Program-made: the position numbers and the translations under genes
Notes under the pieces: model-generated
The model's database searches: none
What the model saw: the letters and a program-made list of their open reading frames with translations, nothing else
Told to the model about the DNA's origin: nothing
Assembly (NCBI GenBank): GCA_944472135.2
Contig: OX235265.1
Location: 1,242,501-1,306,500 of the forward strand
Direction of reading: 5' to 3'
Source: Trichobilharzia regenti
Taxonomy: Eukaryota > Platyhelminthes > Trematoda > Strigeidida > Schistosomatidae
Length of the DNA: 64,000 nucleotides
Part shown: piece by piece, positions 1 to 9,699 of the stretch
How positions within the stretch are numbered: the first letter of the stretch is position 1
Layout of the letters: every line of letters starts with the position of its first letter

Positions 1-134
1 GGGAGGGAAATGAAACACGTTTTTAATGAAGATGTGATAAGGTTAATGGAATTATAAGAAAGGGTTTGAAAATATAAGTAAGGGGGTGGTGTAGAAGTCA
101 TCAATTGGTTATGTCTTAATAGGCCAACGAGAGA

Positions 135-505
135 GGAATAATGGCTGTACTAACTTCTTTTGAATGCATAGTTTAAGTCTAATAGTTCGAATGGCAATCG
201 CCTTCCTCAGGTGTGTGCAGTAGACGAATACGAAGTCTGTTGGAAAGATTCGGTGGGATACGATGGATGAATTACTTTGAAAGCTCTCGTTTTCTCCACT
301 ACATGACCACTATCAATTAAATGTGACAAAATTGAGCTACGGAGTGTTTTTGTCTGTCCTTTGCCAAACCACCAAAATAGAAGACGTTCAGTAACTCGTT
401 GACTAAGCTGTCTAGTAGTACGTCCAACATAACTGTCACAGCAGGTGCGGTTGAACTGATAAATGTACATAGACGTGGCAAAACTATCTAGCTTATCTTT
501 CGTTT
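135..505 (-). pseudogene. PLE GIY-YIG endonuclease fragment
   Basis: The minus strand encodes an 87-residue open stretch (207-470) with the GIY-YIG pattern of Penelope-like elements: MYIYQF at residues 1-6, SYVGR near 13-17, then SQRVTERL. The same frame seems to extend upstream to about 505 (KDKLDSFATS), matching the linker seen near 47.95 kb. A frame change separates it from a C-terminal tail (EAV/CIQKK-like) near 140-200. In the family this domain nicks DNA for target-primed reverse transcription. There is no adjacent RT, so it is a broken remnant. Domain assignment is firm; exact ends are estimates. Confidence 0.75.
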
Positions 506-721
506 GTGCCTTAATAAGTCATTTTGGTTTTTCAATTGTAAGATATACACACCATGCAGAAAATGACAACAGCGCACACATACTCAAATCTTTTAAATAA
601 TTTCCTAAATTACGAAGAAGTCTACATAAATAAAAACTCCTCTTACACAGTTTCATTAATTATTTTTAGAGAAGATGGTTTCTCAGTTTCTACTTTCTTC
701 ATTCTTCAAATTTATTGATTT

Positions 722-1132
722 TTTTTTACAGGATTTCATCATAAGCTGACATTAGTTAGAGGAGCATTGGAAAACCAGTCAGAGAATATTGGACAGCTGT
801 TTCGTCCCAGTTATGGACTCTTCATCAGCGCGCACCCACCGAGGTTCGAACTCAGGACCTTCTGGTTACAAGGCCAGCGAGCTCGTAGACCACTAACCCA
901 CTGGGATCCGATTCAATGACCACTCCATGAATCCTAACTTCTGTCAATTCACGACATAGCGCGACCCCTAGCCAATGTCTTCGGCGAGTATTCGCCCTCA
1001 CACCCAACCTGCTGCACCCGAGTGGTCACGAATTCTCACTAGACCCCCAGGCAACTACCTACCTGAATAGGGCCAGTCGTTAGTGAGCATCTCATTGATA
1101 TTCAAGAGTTGGTTTTTAGGGATTTGATTGAT
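722..1132 (-). repeat. HHR2 repeat, near full length
   Basis: Reading on the minus strand, this copy has a degraded tRNA-like head (B-box-like GGTTCGAAC complement near 842-852), a hammerhead-like segment at 781-838 and the tail found in all copies (GGTTTTCCAATG, then CATGATGAAATCC). The ribozyme segment keeps GAAAC, the palindrome ACAGCTGT and GTCC/GGGAC pairing. It has three extra bases in the CTGATGA-AGA region, so activity is doubtful. Its other end abuts another HHR2 piece at 1140. Confidence 0.7.
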
Positions 1133-1139
1133 TGTTTAC

Positions 1140-1335
1140 AGGATTTCAACTTCAGTTAACATTGGTTAGAGAAGGTCCTGGGTTCGAACCCCGATGGTTG
1201 CGTATTGCTGAAGAGTCCCAAACTAGGTGGACGAAACAGCTGTTCAGTACTCCCAGGTTTTCCTATGGTTCTCTAACCAATATCAGCTCATGATGAAATC
1301 TTGTAACCAATCAAATCCCTACAAACCAACACTTG
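1140..1335 (+). repeat. HHR2 repeat, rearranged copy
   Basis: A short minus-orientation start (1140-1169) joins a plus-orientation body: B box GGGTTCGAACC near 1170-1181, hammerhead-like core, then the common tail to ACCAACACTTG. The joint shows internal rearrangement or gene conversion between opposite copies. Confidence 0.65.
1202..1252 (+). ncRNA. hammerhead-like ribozyme (HHR2)
   Basis: The core CTGAAGA (1208-1214) and GAAA (1233-1236) are intact. Helix III would be the 8-nt palindrome ACAGCTGT (1236-1243) followed by T as the cleavage-site H17. Helix I is GTATTG/CAGTAC, with one G-U pair. Helix II is GTCC (1215-1218) with GGAC, but three extra bases enlarge its loop. The inference is from hammerhead consensus only. 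Confidence 0.55.
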
Positions 1336-1699
1336 ATTATTGATTTTTAATAATATTTAATCAAGCTATCAGATTAATTCGAGACTGATTTGGCTTTCTG
1401 AGGTTAGTTAGACGGAGTACACCACTGGTAAATTCGGCTGCAAACGAGTGAAATAGCAGTCGGGTGTTTAGATCGATTCAGTGTAGTTAGTAAGCAATAC
1501 TGATTGATGTGGGCGATGGCTAACTACTGATATCAGTCAATTAGTAGTATATACAACGATTGTATTATTAATAATTAACAGTGATGTAAACGAATACTTT
1601 ATTTGTCTCTTTACACACTTCGAGTTATTTTTGTCTGTAATAACGTTTTCTAAGGTAGATATGTAGCGGCATCATCAGCTAAGTCATCGGTGAGTATGT

Positions 1700-1808
1700 T
1701 TTACCACAATTACTGGTCATGAATTCTCACTAGAACTCTAGGGAAGTTCATCGTATTTCCAGTCACTGTTGAGCAGTAGATTAAATTTCAAGTGTTGACT
1801 TTTAGGAC
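1700..1808 (-). repeat. HHR2 tail fragment
   Basis: The stretch GAATTCTCACTAGAACTC through AAGTGTTGACTTTTAGG matches the distal part of the longer HHR2 copies at 0.7 and 54.2 kb. The ribozyme part is absent. Confidence 0.5.
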
Positions 1809-1814
1809 AGGCAG

Positions 1815-2381
1815 ATGGACTGGACGGCGACGGACTCCCCATTGGGTCCCATTTTAGTCGATTTCTTTCTAAGTAAACTAGAAATCAGACCTTTAGATAA
1901 CCATCTTATCAGAAAATTCTCATATTATTGCCGGTTTATGAATGACACATTAATTCTTTGTGATAATGACTTGGGTAGGAGAAAACTCAGTCCAATGAAG
2001 TACATTCTGTTATGTAATTCACGTGCTAAGAGGAATCCAAAAATAGAATTAATTGCCTTCCTAGATGCCCTCCTTACAAGAACACCAGATGGTAGAATAG
2101 AGAGAAATTTGCATAGGAAAAGCACATGGACAGGACAATATACATATTTTCATAGCTTTGTTCCTCTCCAGTATAAAAGAAGTTTACTAAGGACCCTCAG
2201 TCACAGGGTTAAAGCTCTATGCTCAGAAGAGGGAACTGAAGATGAACTTGGGATTGTACATGACACCTTAACTGGAAATAGCTATCCAGAGAAGTTCATC
2301 AGGAAACATATGATTGCGAAAGTTGAAAAGGAATATTCACTATCCCGTAAACAAGAAGCCTTTATATATACGAACTTCTAG
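1815..2381 (+). CDS. PLE reverse transcriptase, C-terminal half
   Basis: An open 188-residue frame carries PLE RT hallmarks in order: SPLGPILVDFFLSKLE (residues 8-23), a degraded active-site box RFMNDTLILC where the family has RYVDDT, FLDALLTRTPDGRIERNLHRK, then STWTGQYTYFHSFVPLQYKR and SLLRTLSHRVKALCSEE. The second catalytic Asp of the YVDD box is preserved as D, but the first is N, so polymerase activity is unlikely. It ends with the linker SYPEKFIRKHM that precedes GIY-YIG in other copies. The start codon is only the first Met in a 5'-truncated fragment; the true ORF began further upstream. Confidence 0.8.
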   Translation: MDWTATDSPLGPILVDFFLSKLEIRPLDNHLIRKFSYYCRFMNDTLILCDNDLGRRKLSPMKYILLCNSRAKRNPKIELIAFLDALLTRTPDGRIERNLHRKSTWTGQYTYFHSFVPLQYKRSLLRTLSHRVKALCSEEGTEDELGIVHDTLTGNSYPEKFIRKHMIAKVEKEYSLSRKQEAFIYTNF

Positions 2382-2439
2382 CGTTGGCGAACGACAAGTA
2401 TTATTTTCTACACGATCAGTGATGATTCCTCAACTGAAA

Positions 2440-2775
2440 AATGAAGTACCTAGACTAGCCACCTTGTATCAAATAATTCAACCACACTTGTGATGAAGGG
2501 AGTTATATTGGCCGTCGGTCTAAGAACTTAATTTTTCGTGCTTGTGAACACTGATCAGTGTATCTGAGTAAAGGTATAGTAAAAACCATTAACACTTCAC
2601 TATTAAGTCACCTGGCCACAAAGCTAGCTAACGTTGAAGAATCCATCTCTATCATCTACTGGGTAACAAATAAATTGCCGAAAAGACCCAGGTACCTAAG
2701 ACTCTGAACAACAGGGTCTGTTGCGATTCGCCTAAAACAACCAGGTGCTCTGTATGCAGAAGAAGCAAGTCCACA
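2440..2775 (+). pseudogene. decayed PLE GIY-YIG domain
   Basis: Downstream of the RT fragment, in shifting frames, are FNHTCDEGSYIGRRSKNL (GIY-YIG second motif), then LLSHL, a YWVTNKLPKRPRYLRL-like stretch and a tail LYAEEAS. Order and spacing match the intact domain at 24.2-24.5 kb, so this continues the same PLE. Frameshifts and stops interrupt it. Confidence 0.65.
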
Positions 2776-2819
2776 CAGCCACTACTACTGCACTGGCTAG
2801 CCTTCAATGAAGACCATAA

Positions 2820-3050
2820 ATTCACCAATTTTTATTGTTATCTTTCCTAATTTCTCTGTCTGATATTCAGTGTGTAGAGTTGTGTTGATACTATCGAAAT
2901 GTAATCCATTGATATTATTATTGATTCGATGTTATTTAGACAACATTAATGTTCTTCAGAACACTAATTCATCCATTCACTATTATGGGTGGATGTATGA
3001 CTATAGAACCTGATGAAGAACAGGTTATCAAAAAGAATATTTATTTTATT
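2820..3050. other. AT-rich spacer, nothing recognised
   Basis: AT-rich sequence with a T-rich run near 3040-3075. No coding or repeat signal recognised. Confidence 0.4.
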
Positions 3051-3054
3051 ATTT

Positions 3055-3250
3055 TTTATTACTTTTTTTATTTTTGATTATAGCTTGATTCCACAGAGTA
3101 CATTTGGCACAAGTATGGAATTTTCAGAATGTGATATCGGTAGCCGAAATTCTGCAGGCCAACCATAAATACCAGGTGTGCGTAGGCAGGGGATTGAACC
3201 TTGGACCATGTGCATGGTCGGTGAGAGTCCTAACCACTGTGCCATTCGTT
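3055..3250 (-). mobile_element. SINE-A
   Basis: On the minus strand this reads tRNA-like head (GGCACAGTGGTTAGGACTCTC, GACCATGCACATGGTCC, B-box-like GGTTCAATCC), then the SINE-A body (tRNA end, ATCGGTAGCC complement region) and the end GTGGAATCAAGCTATAATC before an A-rich tail (T-rich here, 3040-3075). It matches the copies at 14.77, 16.15 and 29.5 kb. Confidence 0.8.
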
Positions 3251-3454
3251 TCAAAAACTTTTAATAGACTTTTTCAATCGGTAAAATTGTTGTAGAAATT
3301 CGTCCAATTTCAATTTAGTTCACTAGAAATCAATCAATTGCCTACAAACCATCTTTTGCAAATTAATAGTTTTTGTTGCAAACCAAAACCTTCCTTTTTC
3401 TTCATTTCTACACGTCGTAATTAGAACATAGTCCTTCAAGCATTTCTAGAGTCA

Positions 3455-3825
3455 AACAAAAACTTGGCACCGGTCAATGAAATCCACAACAGTTGGTCTA
3501 AGCCAGCCACGTAGGAAGGTGTAGACTTCCAGGCTGGGGTCCTCGGGACGGCAAAAATCTATGGTTGGAAACATTTGGTGACATGGCTCAAAATCGTTCT
3601 CAGTGGCTAGCGCAGATGCATCCACTCCTTGTGACTTATGATCTCCAATGAAACTGTTTTGTTTTTCTTTATTACTCCTTTGTCTCACACCTCTGCTCAC
3701 TGTTTCTATTATGCTTTTCTTGTACTTTCTTCTCTTGCTTCGCGTGCTAAACGGAGTGTGGCGACTTGAACTTCCGCACATTTGTGCAAAGTTCTATGTC
3801 TAAAACAGACAGACAGAGTCTTGGT
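3455..3825 (+). mobile_element. nLTR-X 3' end
   Basis: The 3' part of a non-LTR element, almost identical to 26.40-26.78 kb. It reads TWHxSMKSTTVGLS then GILGTAKIYGWKHLVTWLKI in shifted frames, which resembles the C-terminal tail of schistosome endonuclease-RT polyproteins. It ends TTCTATGTCTAAAACAGACAGACAGAG, a short (ACAG) tail. It is 5'-truncated, as expected for target-primed insertion. Confidence 0.65.
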
Positions 3826-4012
3826 AGCGGTGGTATTAATTATACAGGGGAGACCGGGGGAATGGCTTACAGCCCCACACCCAACCATTCCTCTTCCCCA
3901 GGATTACTACCTATTGGTAAATTAGGTAAGGTCAAGGAATGCCTCTACCGGGAATCGAACTCAAACGTTCCACATAGCTGGTAAGAGTTATAACATCGAA
4001 CCACCAACGGGC
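3826..4012 (-). mobile_element. SINE-B, old copy
   Basis: The minus strand has a decayed tRNA-like head (B-box region TCGAACTC complement near 3955-3965), then GGTAGTAATCC, the GTTGGGTGTGGGGCTGTAAGCC body and CCCTGTATAATTAA. These parallel the SINE-B order. It abuts the nLTR-X tail. Confidence 0.5.
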
Positions 4013-4314
4013 ATGAGCCGAAATCAGGTGGGGATTATTAGGAAACTGACAGGACTAGAAATCTGTTTATTTTTATTCCCATAGTTTTTATCTGTAAATT
4101 CTCTTTACTTGAGTAAACACTGAACGCAGAATCGTTGCCAATCACAATGACAACATAACCATTGAACAAATACGAAATGATTCAATCACCTTAAGCTTGT
4201 TAGATTAATCCATGGTAGTTCCGACCATTATTCATTGTCACAACATGCTTAGTTAACTGTATCCAAGATGGAATGATGACTGTGGTGAGTATTCGTTCAC
4301 TGTTTATGAAGGAA

Positions 4315-4470
4315 GTAAATGAGGGCGGATTAGACATACGCTAAGAGCAGCTTCAAGTGGTATCCCAACCCTTGAATGGAACCCCAGAAATGAGAAGCCG
4401 GCAACATAAAAGGCATGTGATTCCGAGAATGACATTGAAAAGCTCATAAACAGTCGTAGAACCTTATCAG
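4315..4470 (+). pseudogene. old RTE C-terminal fragment
   Basis: The plus strand encodes RRIRHTLRAASSGIPTLEWNPRNEK, matching [25 protein letters not shown] at the C-terminus of the RTE copies at 8.4 and 36.5 kb. It is short and diverged. Confidence 0.55.
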
Positions 4471-4569
4471 CTGAAAGTAATACCTCAGAGATCTCATATT
4501 CCACTCGAAATAAGGAGGATAATAAACTGCCTATGAACTTCAGGCTAATATGAAACACCTGTTTAGTCC

Positions 4570-4745
4570 CCATTTGGTTTTTATTGATTCTCTAGTTTGT
4601 GACGGGAAAATGCATCACTGTTAGATTACGAATTTTCATCAGTCAAAGATAATCACTGGAAACCAAGGAATACTGGACAAAGATTTCGTCTTATTTTTAG
4701 ACTCCTTGGCAGTATACACCTATAACTTCCCTCTCGTAAGATTTA
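4570..4745 (-). repeat. HHR2 repeat, strongly diverged
   Basis: Recognisable pieces are CACTGGAAACCAAGG, ATACTGGACAAAG, ATTTCGTC and GACTCCTTGGCAGTAT, in HHR2 order. The ribozyme core is mutated beyond function. Confidence 0.45.
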
Positions 4746-4767
4746 GATATGTTAGAGAAGATTTGTA

Positions 4768-4882
4768 GCTCAGGTGGATGATTTTGATGTGGTTGTGTTC
4801 CCTGAGCTGCATAGTTAATTTGCAAAGCTTTCATCTCCCTACTAGGCAATATCTTCAGCGCATACACTTCAATTTGAACAGA
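4768..4882 (-). repeat. PLE terminal repeat (left, inverted) with hammerhead-like core
   Basis: This is the reverse complement of 5700-5815 in diverged form. On the minus strand it reads TGTATGCG, CTGAAGA, a region around GCCTAGTAGGG, GATGAAAGCTT, then TGCAAATTAAC. Helix I can form UGCG/UGCA, and AGCT would be a 4-nt palindromic helix III. Hammerheads in PLE terminal repeats are established knowledge. Helix II is poorly paired here. Confidence 0.55.
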
Positions 4883-4883
4883 A

Positions 4884-5745
4884 GTGAGTTTATTTGTGTG
4901 TTAACACACAAAACATGCAAACAAACCCTATTCAAGAGGGCAAGGGCTCATTGCAGCACTCCCACCTTAGGGAAAATTGAAGAAAAGTACCTCATGGACG
5001 TCTTCCAAAAGAATGGATATCCACGGAATTTCATCAAGAGACATTTACCCCCAAGCCAACCTATCAAACCAAAAGCCTTCAAGGAAAACACAAAGAAAAT
5101 CGCCTTACCATATATAAAGGGTATCTCAGAAATCACTACAAGACTCTTCAAACCTTTAGGAATCGACGTAGTACACAAACCAACAACGTCGCTTCACTCA
5201 ATTCTATGTCAACCAAAAGACTCAACAGCGAAAGAAGATAAAATCAACATCATCTACAAAATAAACTGTAACAACTGCGAAAAACACTACATTGGCCAAA
5301 GTGGACGTCCCCTTCGTCTTCGTATCCACGAATATAAGCTAGACGTCAAAAGACATGATATCCACTCCATCACTCATATCATTACATACAGACAACCAAG
5401 GACATCGATTCGACAGGGACAACCAACTTTCAAATATTAGATAGAGGAAACTACAAGAATGCTAGAGAATTTTTAGAAGCCTGCCTGGTATTCCAATGAA
5501 TCATCATCAAATAGACACATCGAAATAGACAAAATTTACCAACCGATAAGAAAGAAACCTCACACACAAAGGGTCAAAGTTCAAGTCAAAGAAGCAACCA
5601 GTTCCAATACAAGTAATCTAGAAGGTGTGAAACCACACAAAAGCAAGCGATCACGTCCAAAGTCACCGGGAGATATGATTAATAAACTCGTGAAGAAAGC
5701 TAAAAGTTCAATTCAAATTGAAGTATGCGCTGAAGATGTCACCTA
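4884..5745 (+). pseudogene. PLE linker and GIY-YIG endonuclease
   Basis: The open frame 4778-5440 carries KRARAHCSTPTLGKIEEKYL and GYPRNFIKRHLP (the PLE linker after RT) and NIIYKINCNNCEKHYIGQSG (GIY-YIG pair with the CxxC typical of PLE). RLRIHEYKLDVKRHD follows. A frameshift near 5385 breaks it, after which NAREFLEA, SSSNRHIEIDKIYQPIRKK and a basic tail continue to about 5745. The first Met (4778) lies in the terminal repeat and is not a real start. RT is missing. The element is bounded by inverted terminal repeats at 4768-4882 and 5700-5815. Confidence 0.78.
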
Positions 5746-5815
5746 GTAGGGTGATGAAAGCTTCACAAATTAACTATTCAGCTGCTCAGAGAACATAACC
5801 ACTTCAAAAACTTCT
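5700..5815 (+). repeat. PLE terminal repeat (right)
   Basis: Reads AATTCAAATTGAAGTATGCG, then CTGAAGA through GATGAAAGCTT, then AACTATTCAGCTGCTCAGAG, ending in AACATAACCACTTC. The inverted partner at the left end defines the element. Related copies lie at 43.4 and 49.1 kb. Confidence 0.65.
5722..5775 (+). ncRNA. hammerhead-like ribozyme in PLE terminal repeat
   Basis: CTGAAGA is at 5730-5736 and GAAA at 5756-5759. Helix II pairs TCACC with GGTGA (5 bp). Helix III would be the palindrome AGCT (5759-5762), with T as H17. Helix I is weak in this copy because CACAAAT pairs poorly with GTATGCG, unlike the left copy. Penelope hammerheads with minimal helix III are known, so the call rests on the core and helix II. 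Confidence 0.5.
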
Positions 5816-5819
5816 CTCT

Positions 5820-6055
5820 CGTCGGAGGTTGGACACCAGCAACTTCAGGTTATAAGACAATCTCATTGACCATTCAGCCATTCCGTTCCAGTGACTGAAA
5901 ACTTAAATAGGCTCACCGTGTAACCCCATGACCTTGAGTTCGATATCTAGTTGCTCCCAAACTAGGACAAAATACCTGTTCAATGGTTTCAATGCTTCAC
6001 TAAGTGAAGTCAATTCATATTCTCCCTTAATAACATCACAGTTAATCAGTTTCCT
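5820..6055 (+). repeat. HHR2 repeat, strongly diverged
   Basis: Contains TTGCTCCCAAACTAGGACAAAATACCTGT followed by TCAATGGTTTC, the HHR2 order, with CTTCAGGTTATAAGAC upstream. The core has lost CTGANGA. Confidence 0.4.
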
Positions 6056-6059
6056 ACCT

Positions 6060-6330
6060 TTTAAAAATTGAACTTATTAAAATCGTTTGAGTTAATAAAA
6101 TCAAATTAAATAAATAAATAAATAAATTAGATTTATGAATTTTAAAAAAAAATAACAAAATCATTTATCGTATATCGCATACCTGTTTACAATATATTTG
6201 CCCTGAACGATATGACGAAAGAAACAAGATTACAGGAGCGGGAAATTTGTCGAGTTGTCGCTTGTTTTCTAAATCCTGAAATGATGATGGTGAAAACAAG
6301 TTGAACAAAATGATGATTTCATATAGATTT
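6060..6330. other. AT-rich spacer
   Basis: AATAAATAAATA tracts and A-runs. No gene or repeat recognised. Confidence 0.4.
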
Positions 6331-6339
6331 ATTTATTTA

Positions 6340-6970
6340 TTTACTTTATATTCTCATTCTGTTTACACATGTTGTTTACAATAAACTCAGAGGACATAAA
6401 ATACACGCACGCACACACACACACACACTTACAAACAAACAAACATGTTCATAGATAACCAATTGATGATAACTACAATTCATAATGTGTAGCTTGAATA
6501 CTCTCTCTCTCTCTCTCTGTCCCTATCCTGATCTTCAATGTTCAAGGCTTTGTTTGTTTATCTCAACGACAGTGTGCGTGTGTGTGGGTGCGTTTGAGCG
6601 CGCGCGCGCGCGCCCTCGTGTGTATAAATTAAACTGTAAATTGAATCATTGAGACATTATCTCCGCCCCCCTCCCCACTTGTATAATTAGTATGCGATAT
6701 TACTATAAGTATAACACAGAGACAACCTTAGAGCTCTCTCTCTCTCTCTGTGTCTCTCAAGAGCAACATGTTTGTGTGTGTGTGTGTGTGTGCGGATGAA
6801 CTCATGCACACACGAACCAGGCGCCCCCTTCCCTGCATTCACCTCATCTATATGCACATAAAGACTACTTATACATTGTTACCATGGTTACTTGTATGAC
6901 CTTTTATAGAAAGCTTTGGTGTGCTGGTGTATCTGTGTGTTTGTAAGTGTTCTTGTGTGTGTGTGTGTGA
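6340..6970. repeat. microsatellite-rich tract
   Basis: Dense short tandem repeats in sequence: (ACAC)n at 6408-6428, (CT)n at 6500-6518, (GT)n then a 14-16-nt alternating GC run at 6597-6612, (CT)n at 6732-6748, (TG)n at 6772-6792 and (TG)n at 6952-6969. No coding signal. Confidence 0.85.
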
Positions 6971-7020
6971 ATGAGTCTGTTTGTGCTATTTTAAGGTCAA
7001 ATTTTCACTTACAGTAGAGT

Positions 7021-7052
7021 ACCAGATATATATCTGGTGTAGTGTACACTAC
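7021..7052. repeat. two abutting perfect palindromes
   Basis: 7021-7038 is an 18-nt perfect palindrome (ACCAGATATATATCTGGT). It is immediately followed by the 14-nt palindrome GTAGTGTACACTAC at 7039-7052. Both can extrude as hairpins. Function unknown. Confidence 0.85.
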
Positions 7053-7079
7053 TTCCACTAATAATAATAATAATCGATT

Positions 7080-7285
7080 AGCATGGGGAGAAGACTGGAA
7101 AACTCTCATGGTGTAGATTAAAATCCTGATAACTATTCTAGCATAAGCCAAAGCAATGCGTATGTGCTACTCACAAGATTTATAAGTAGTGCATTAGCAC
7201 AAAAATATTAAATAGCGGAGAGATAGAGATTTGATGTAAAAGAGAAGAAATGAACAACCAGTGTCGCAGTGAAAAATGTGAGATT
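7080..7285 (+). repeat. unclassified hairpin repeat, diverged copy
   Basis: Parallels 11.33-11.64 kb and the complement of 42.44-42.79 kb: CTACTCACAAGATTTATAAGTAGTG, then AGATAGAGATTTGATGTAAAAGAG. The central hairpin is partly eroded here. Confidence 0.4.
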
Positions 7286-7895
7286 TCATTATCAGCTGAC
7301 ATCAGTTTGAGAACCATTGGAAAACCAGCCAGGGATTACTGGACAGCTGTTTCGTCCTAGTCTGGGACTGTTCAGCAGTACGCGAACCCCGGTGGGTGAA
7401 TACTGTTCAGTACTCCCAGGTTTTTTCGATGGTTCACTAACCAATTAGAACTAAATCCCTACAAAACCGAAACTTGAAGATTCATCTGACGCTTACTAGA
7501 GACTGGCCCTATTCAGACAGTAGGTAACCTGGGGTTCTACTGGAAAGCCATGACCAGTGGGGTACAACATGTTGATGGTGAGGCAATAACTCATCGAAGA
7601 AGATATTGCAAAGTGGTCACGCTTTGTCGTGAATTGGCAGAAGTTAGAATTCATGGACTGATCATTGGATCGGATCCCAGTGGCTTAATGGTCTACGAAC
7701 TAGCTCGTTAGCCTTGTAACCAGAAGGTGCTGGGTTCACAGCACCTGCTTAAGAGTTCCAAATAAGGCTGATGGAACTGCTGTCCAGTACTCCCTGGGTG
7801 GTTTTCCGATGGTTCTCTAACTGATATCAGTTCATGATGAAATCCTCCAGCCAATCAGACAAAATGCCTACAAAACCAATACTTAAAAACATGGG
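7286..7895. repeat. HHR2 repeat cluster, both orientations
   Basis: 7286-7390 is a minus-strand piece with a hammerhead-like segment whose core reads CTGAACA (G8 changed), so it is predicted inactive although helix I (GTACTG) and the ACAGCTGT palindrome persist. From about 7395 the orientation flips to plus, with a spacer containing TGGGGTTCTACTGG. A tRNA-like head follows near 7678-7740, then a decayed core near 7745-7790 and the tail to ACCAATACTTAAAAA. Confidence 0.65.
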
Positions 7896-8071
7896 AGATA
7901 CTAAAAGATGACAAATAAACACAATACGCAGCGTGCGGGGGGGGATTCGGGGGGAGAAATAGCACAACACAAGGGATCTGCACAAATGACGATTTTAATA
8001 TACGGCATACATCATTCCCCTATATGCGCATATCAAATTGCAAATGTACATCCCGTTACTAAGTCTCTTGT

Positions 8072-8722
8072 CTTCTTCCGTTACAGTATTACTAGTAGTA
8101 ATAGTACAAGTTACAGTGGTGTTTCAACTACAGACGGCACTGACGAGGATATCAAAGCCAGAATCGGAGAAGCAAGACAAGCTTACACTACTCTTAAGTC
8201 TGTGTGGAGGTCAACAGCACTAATCGGCATCAAAAATAAGATCCGGATTTTCAACTCCAATGTGAAGCCAGTCAGTGCTACTATACGGATCAGAGACTTG
8301 AATAGCGCGTCATAATGAGTATCTCAAACAAACTTCAGACCTTCATTAACAGTTGTCTTCGCTCAATACGCAAGATCAGAAAAGATCAGCAACAGGATGG
8401 GATCTCTGGCAATGAGCGAACCAACCAGGAACCGATTGTGAAACAAATAGGTAGGAAGAAATTGAAATGGATTGGCTATACTCTGAGGAAACCATCAAGT
8501 GACATCACTAGACAAGCAGCCCTTGAGTGGAACTCGAAAGGGAAGCGACGAGTTGGTCGTCAGTGCGAGGGTGGGGTGACTTGGAGGAGGTCATGTGAAG
8601 AGGAGATGAAAGCATGTGGGCATACTTGGAGCGGCGTGAAAAAGTTGGCTGAAAAGAGAAGGCAATGGAGATGCGCAGCTGAAGCCCTATGTTCCTCTAG
8701 GAATTACAGGATACAATAATAA
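8072..8722 (+). pseudogene. RTE 3' fragment (RT C-terminus)
   Basis: Two frames, 7908-8315 and 8315-8719, together give the C-terminal part of an RTE polyprotein: STTDGTDEDIKARIGEARQA, TLKSVWRSTALIGIKNKIRI, then LQTFINSCLRSIRKI and [41 protein letters not shown]. It ends GCCCTATGTTCCTCTAGGAATTACAGGATACAATAATAATA, the RTE 3' end. A frameshift near 8290 (VSATIRIRDLNS for VLLYGSETW) breaks it. 5'-truncated. Confidence 0.75.
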
Positions 8723-8739
8723 TAATATACAGTGGCGTT

Positions 8740-8995
8740 ATACGAGTATTTCGATTGGCAGTGATTAGCAGTGGAATCCAAGATGCGCATTTCTTGCTAT
8801 TTAGAACTTGTAAATATCCTAGGAGCCAACATACCGTTAGAGACCGAACAGTTTGGTCCAAATAAATCGATCAACAGTAAGTGCAAATTAATCAGAAAAC
8901 CAATCATATGTGTATATTTGAATCAGGCATTTAGAAGACAAATTTCGCGAGATGATATCGTCATTCCGTAGTTTCTTTACTGAATCATTTTTACA
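8740..8995. other. spacer, nothing recognised
   Basis: Contains a 66-residue open stretch with no recognisable family. Confidence 0.3.
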
Positions 8996-8999
8996 TCGA

Positions 9000-9640
9000 G
9001 AATGGTTCATGATGGATGAGCTTCGACACATGCATTCAGTTTTAATTAGCTAATGGTTTTCCAGAGAATTTTATCAACTGCCCAAGTAAGAATAGAACGA
9101 CCACATCTTTAATAAACAGCTTCTGTACCAAAGAAAACTATCTTTAATAACCTACCATTCAAGGGTGACCAGATTATGCAGTTGACAGCTCAAAAACTTC
9201 GGTAGGCTATTAAGCACTGATTCCTGTACCTACGATTAAAGGATGAAATTCTGTGGACTCTATTTCAAACTGTATCTACAAGTTCGCCTGCAGTTGCGGT
9301 GACACACACACACAAACACACCTATATAGGTAGAACCAATAGAATGTCCCAATATGGTCGTCAAAAAGAACATGTTGCAAAATGACTACTAAATCATATA
9401 GAAAATTCCACTGCAATTATTAATCTGAATAGAAATCCAGCACCATGCACTGCGAAACACTTATTAATGTCAGGTCACAAAATCAATACCAGTGACTGTT
9501 TCACAATTATTTCATCACATAACTCTAATTCATGGTGGGTTATTAAAGGTGATGGACGCACTTTTGGTGATTAATCACATACATCCTAAATTATGTGTAC
9601 AAAAAAACAGTAGACTTCAACCTTCCCCTACCATAGACTA
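9000..9640 (+). pseudogene. decayed PLE linker and GIY-YIG
   Basis: In shifting frames: LMVFQRILSTAQVRIERP, then NNLPFKGDQIMQLTAQKLR (the PLE linker LPFKGD), YKFACSCGDTHT where the GIY-YIG core should follow, and LLMSGHKINTSDCFTII then a CTKKQ tail. A (CACA)n/(CAAA) stretch at 9302-9322 sits where the YIG motif belongs. Non-functional. Confidence 0.6.
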
Positions 9641-9667
9641 CTTAACCTATTTAAATATGATTGGTCA

Positions 9668-9692
9668 TTACTGTGTATGTATGTATGTATGA
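9668..9692. repeat. (GTAT)n microsatellite
   Basis: Six tandem TGTA units immediately upstream of the inverted RTE fragment. Confidence 0.8.
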
Positions 9693-9699
9693 ATTATTG

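Noticed and set aside
3815..3830. CRISPR-like or satellite array of CAGACAGA
   Set aside because: It is a short (ACAG)n tail of the nLTR-X element.
7930..7956. G-quadruplex in the G-rich run
   Set aside because: Only two usable G-runs are present; four are needed.
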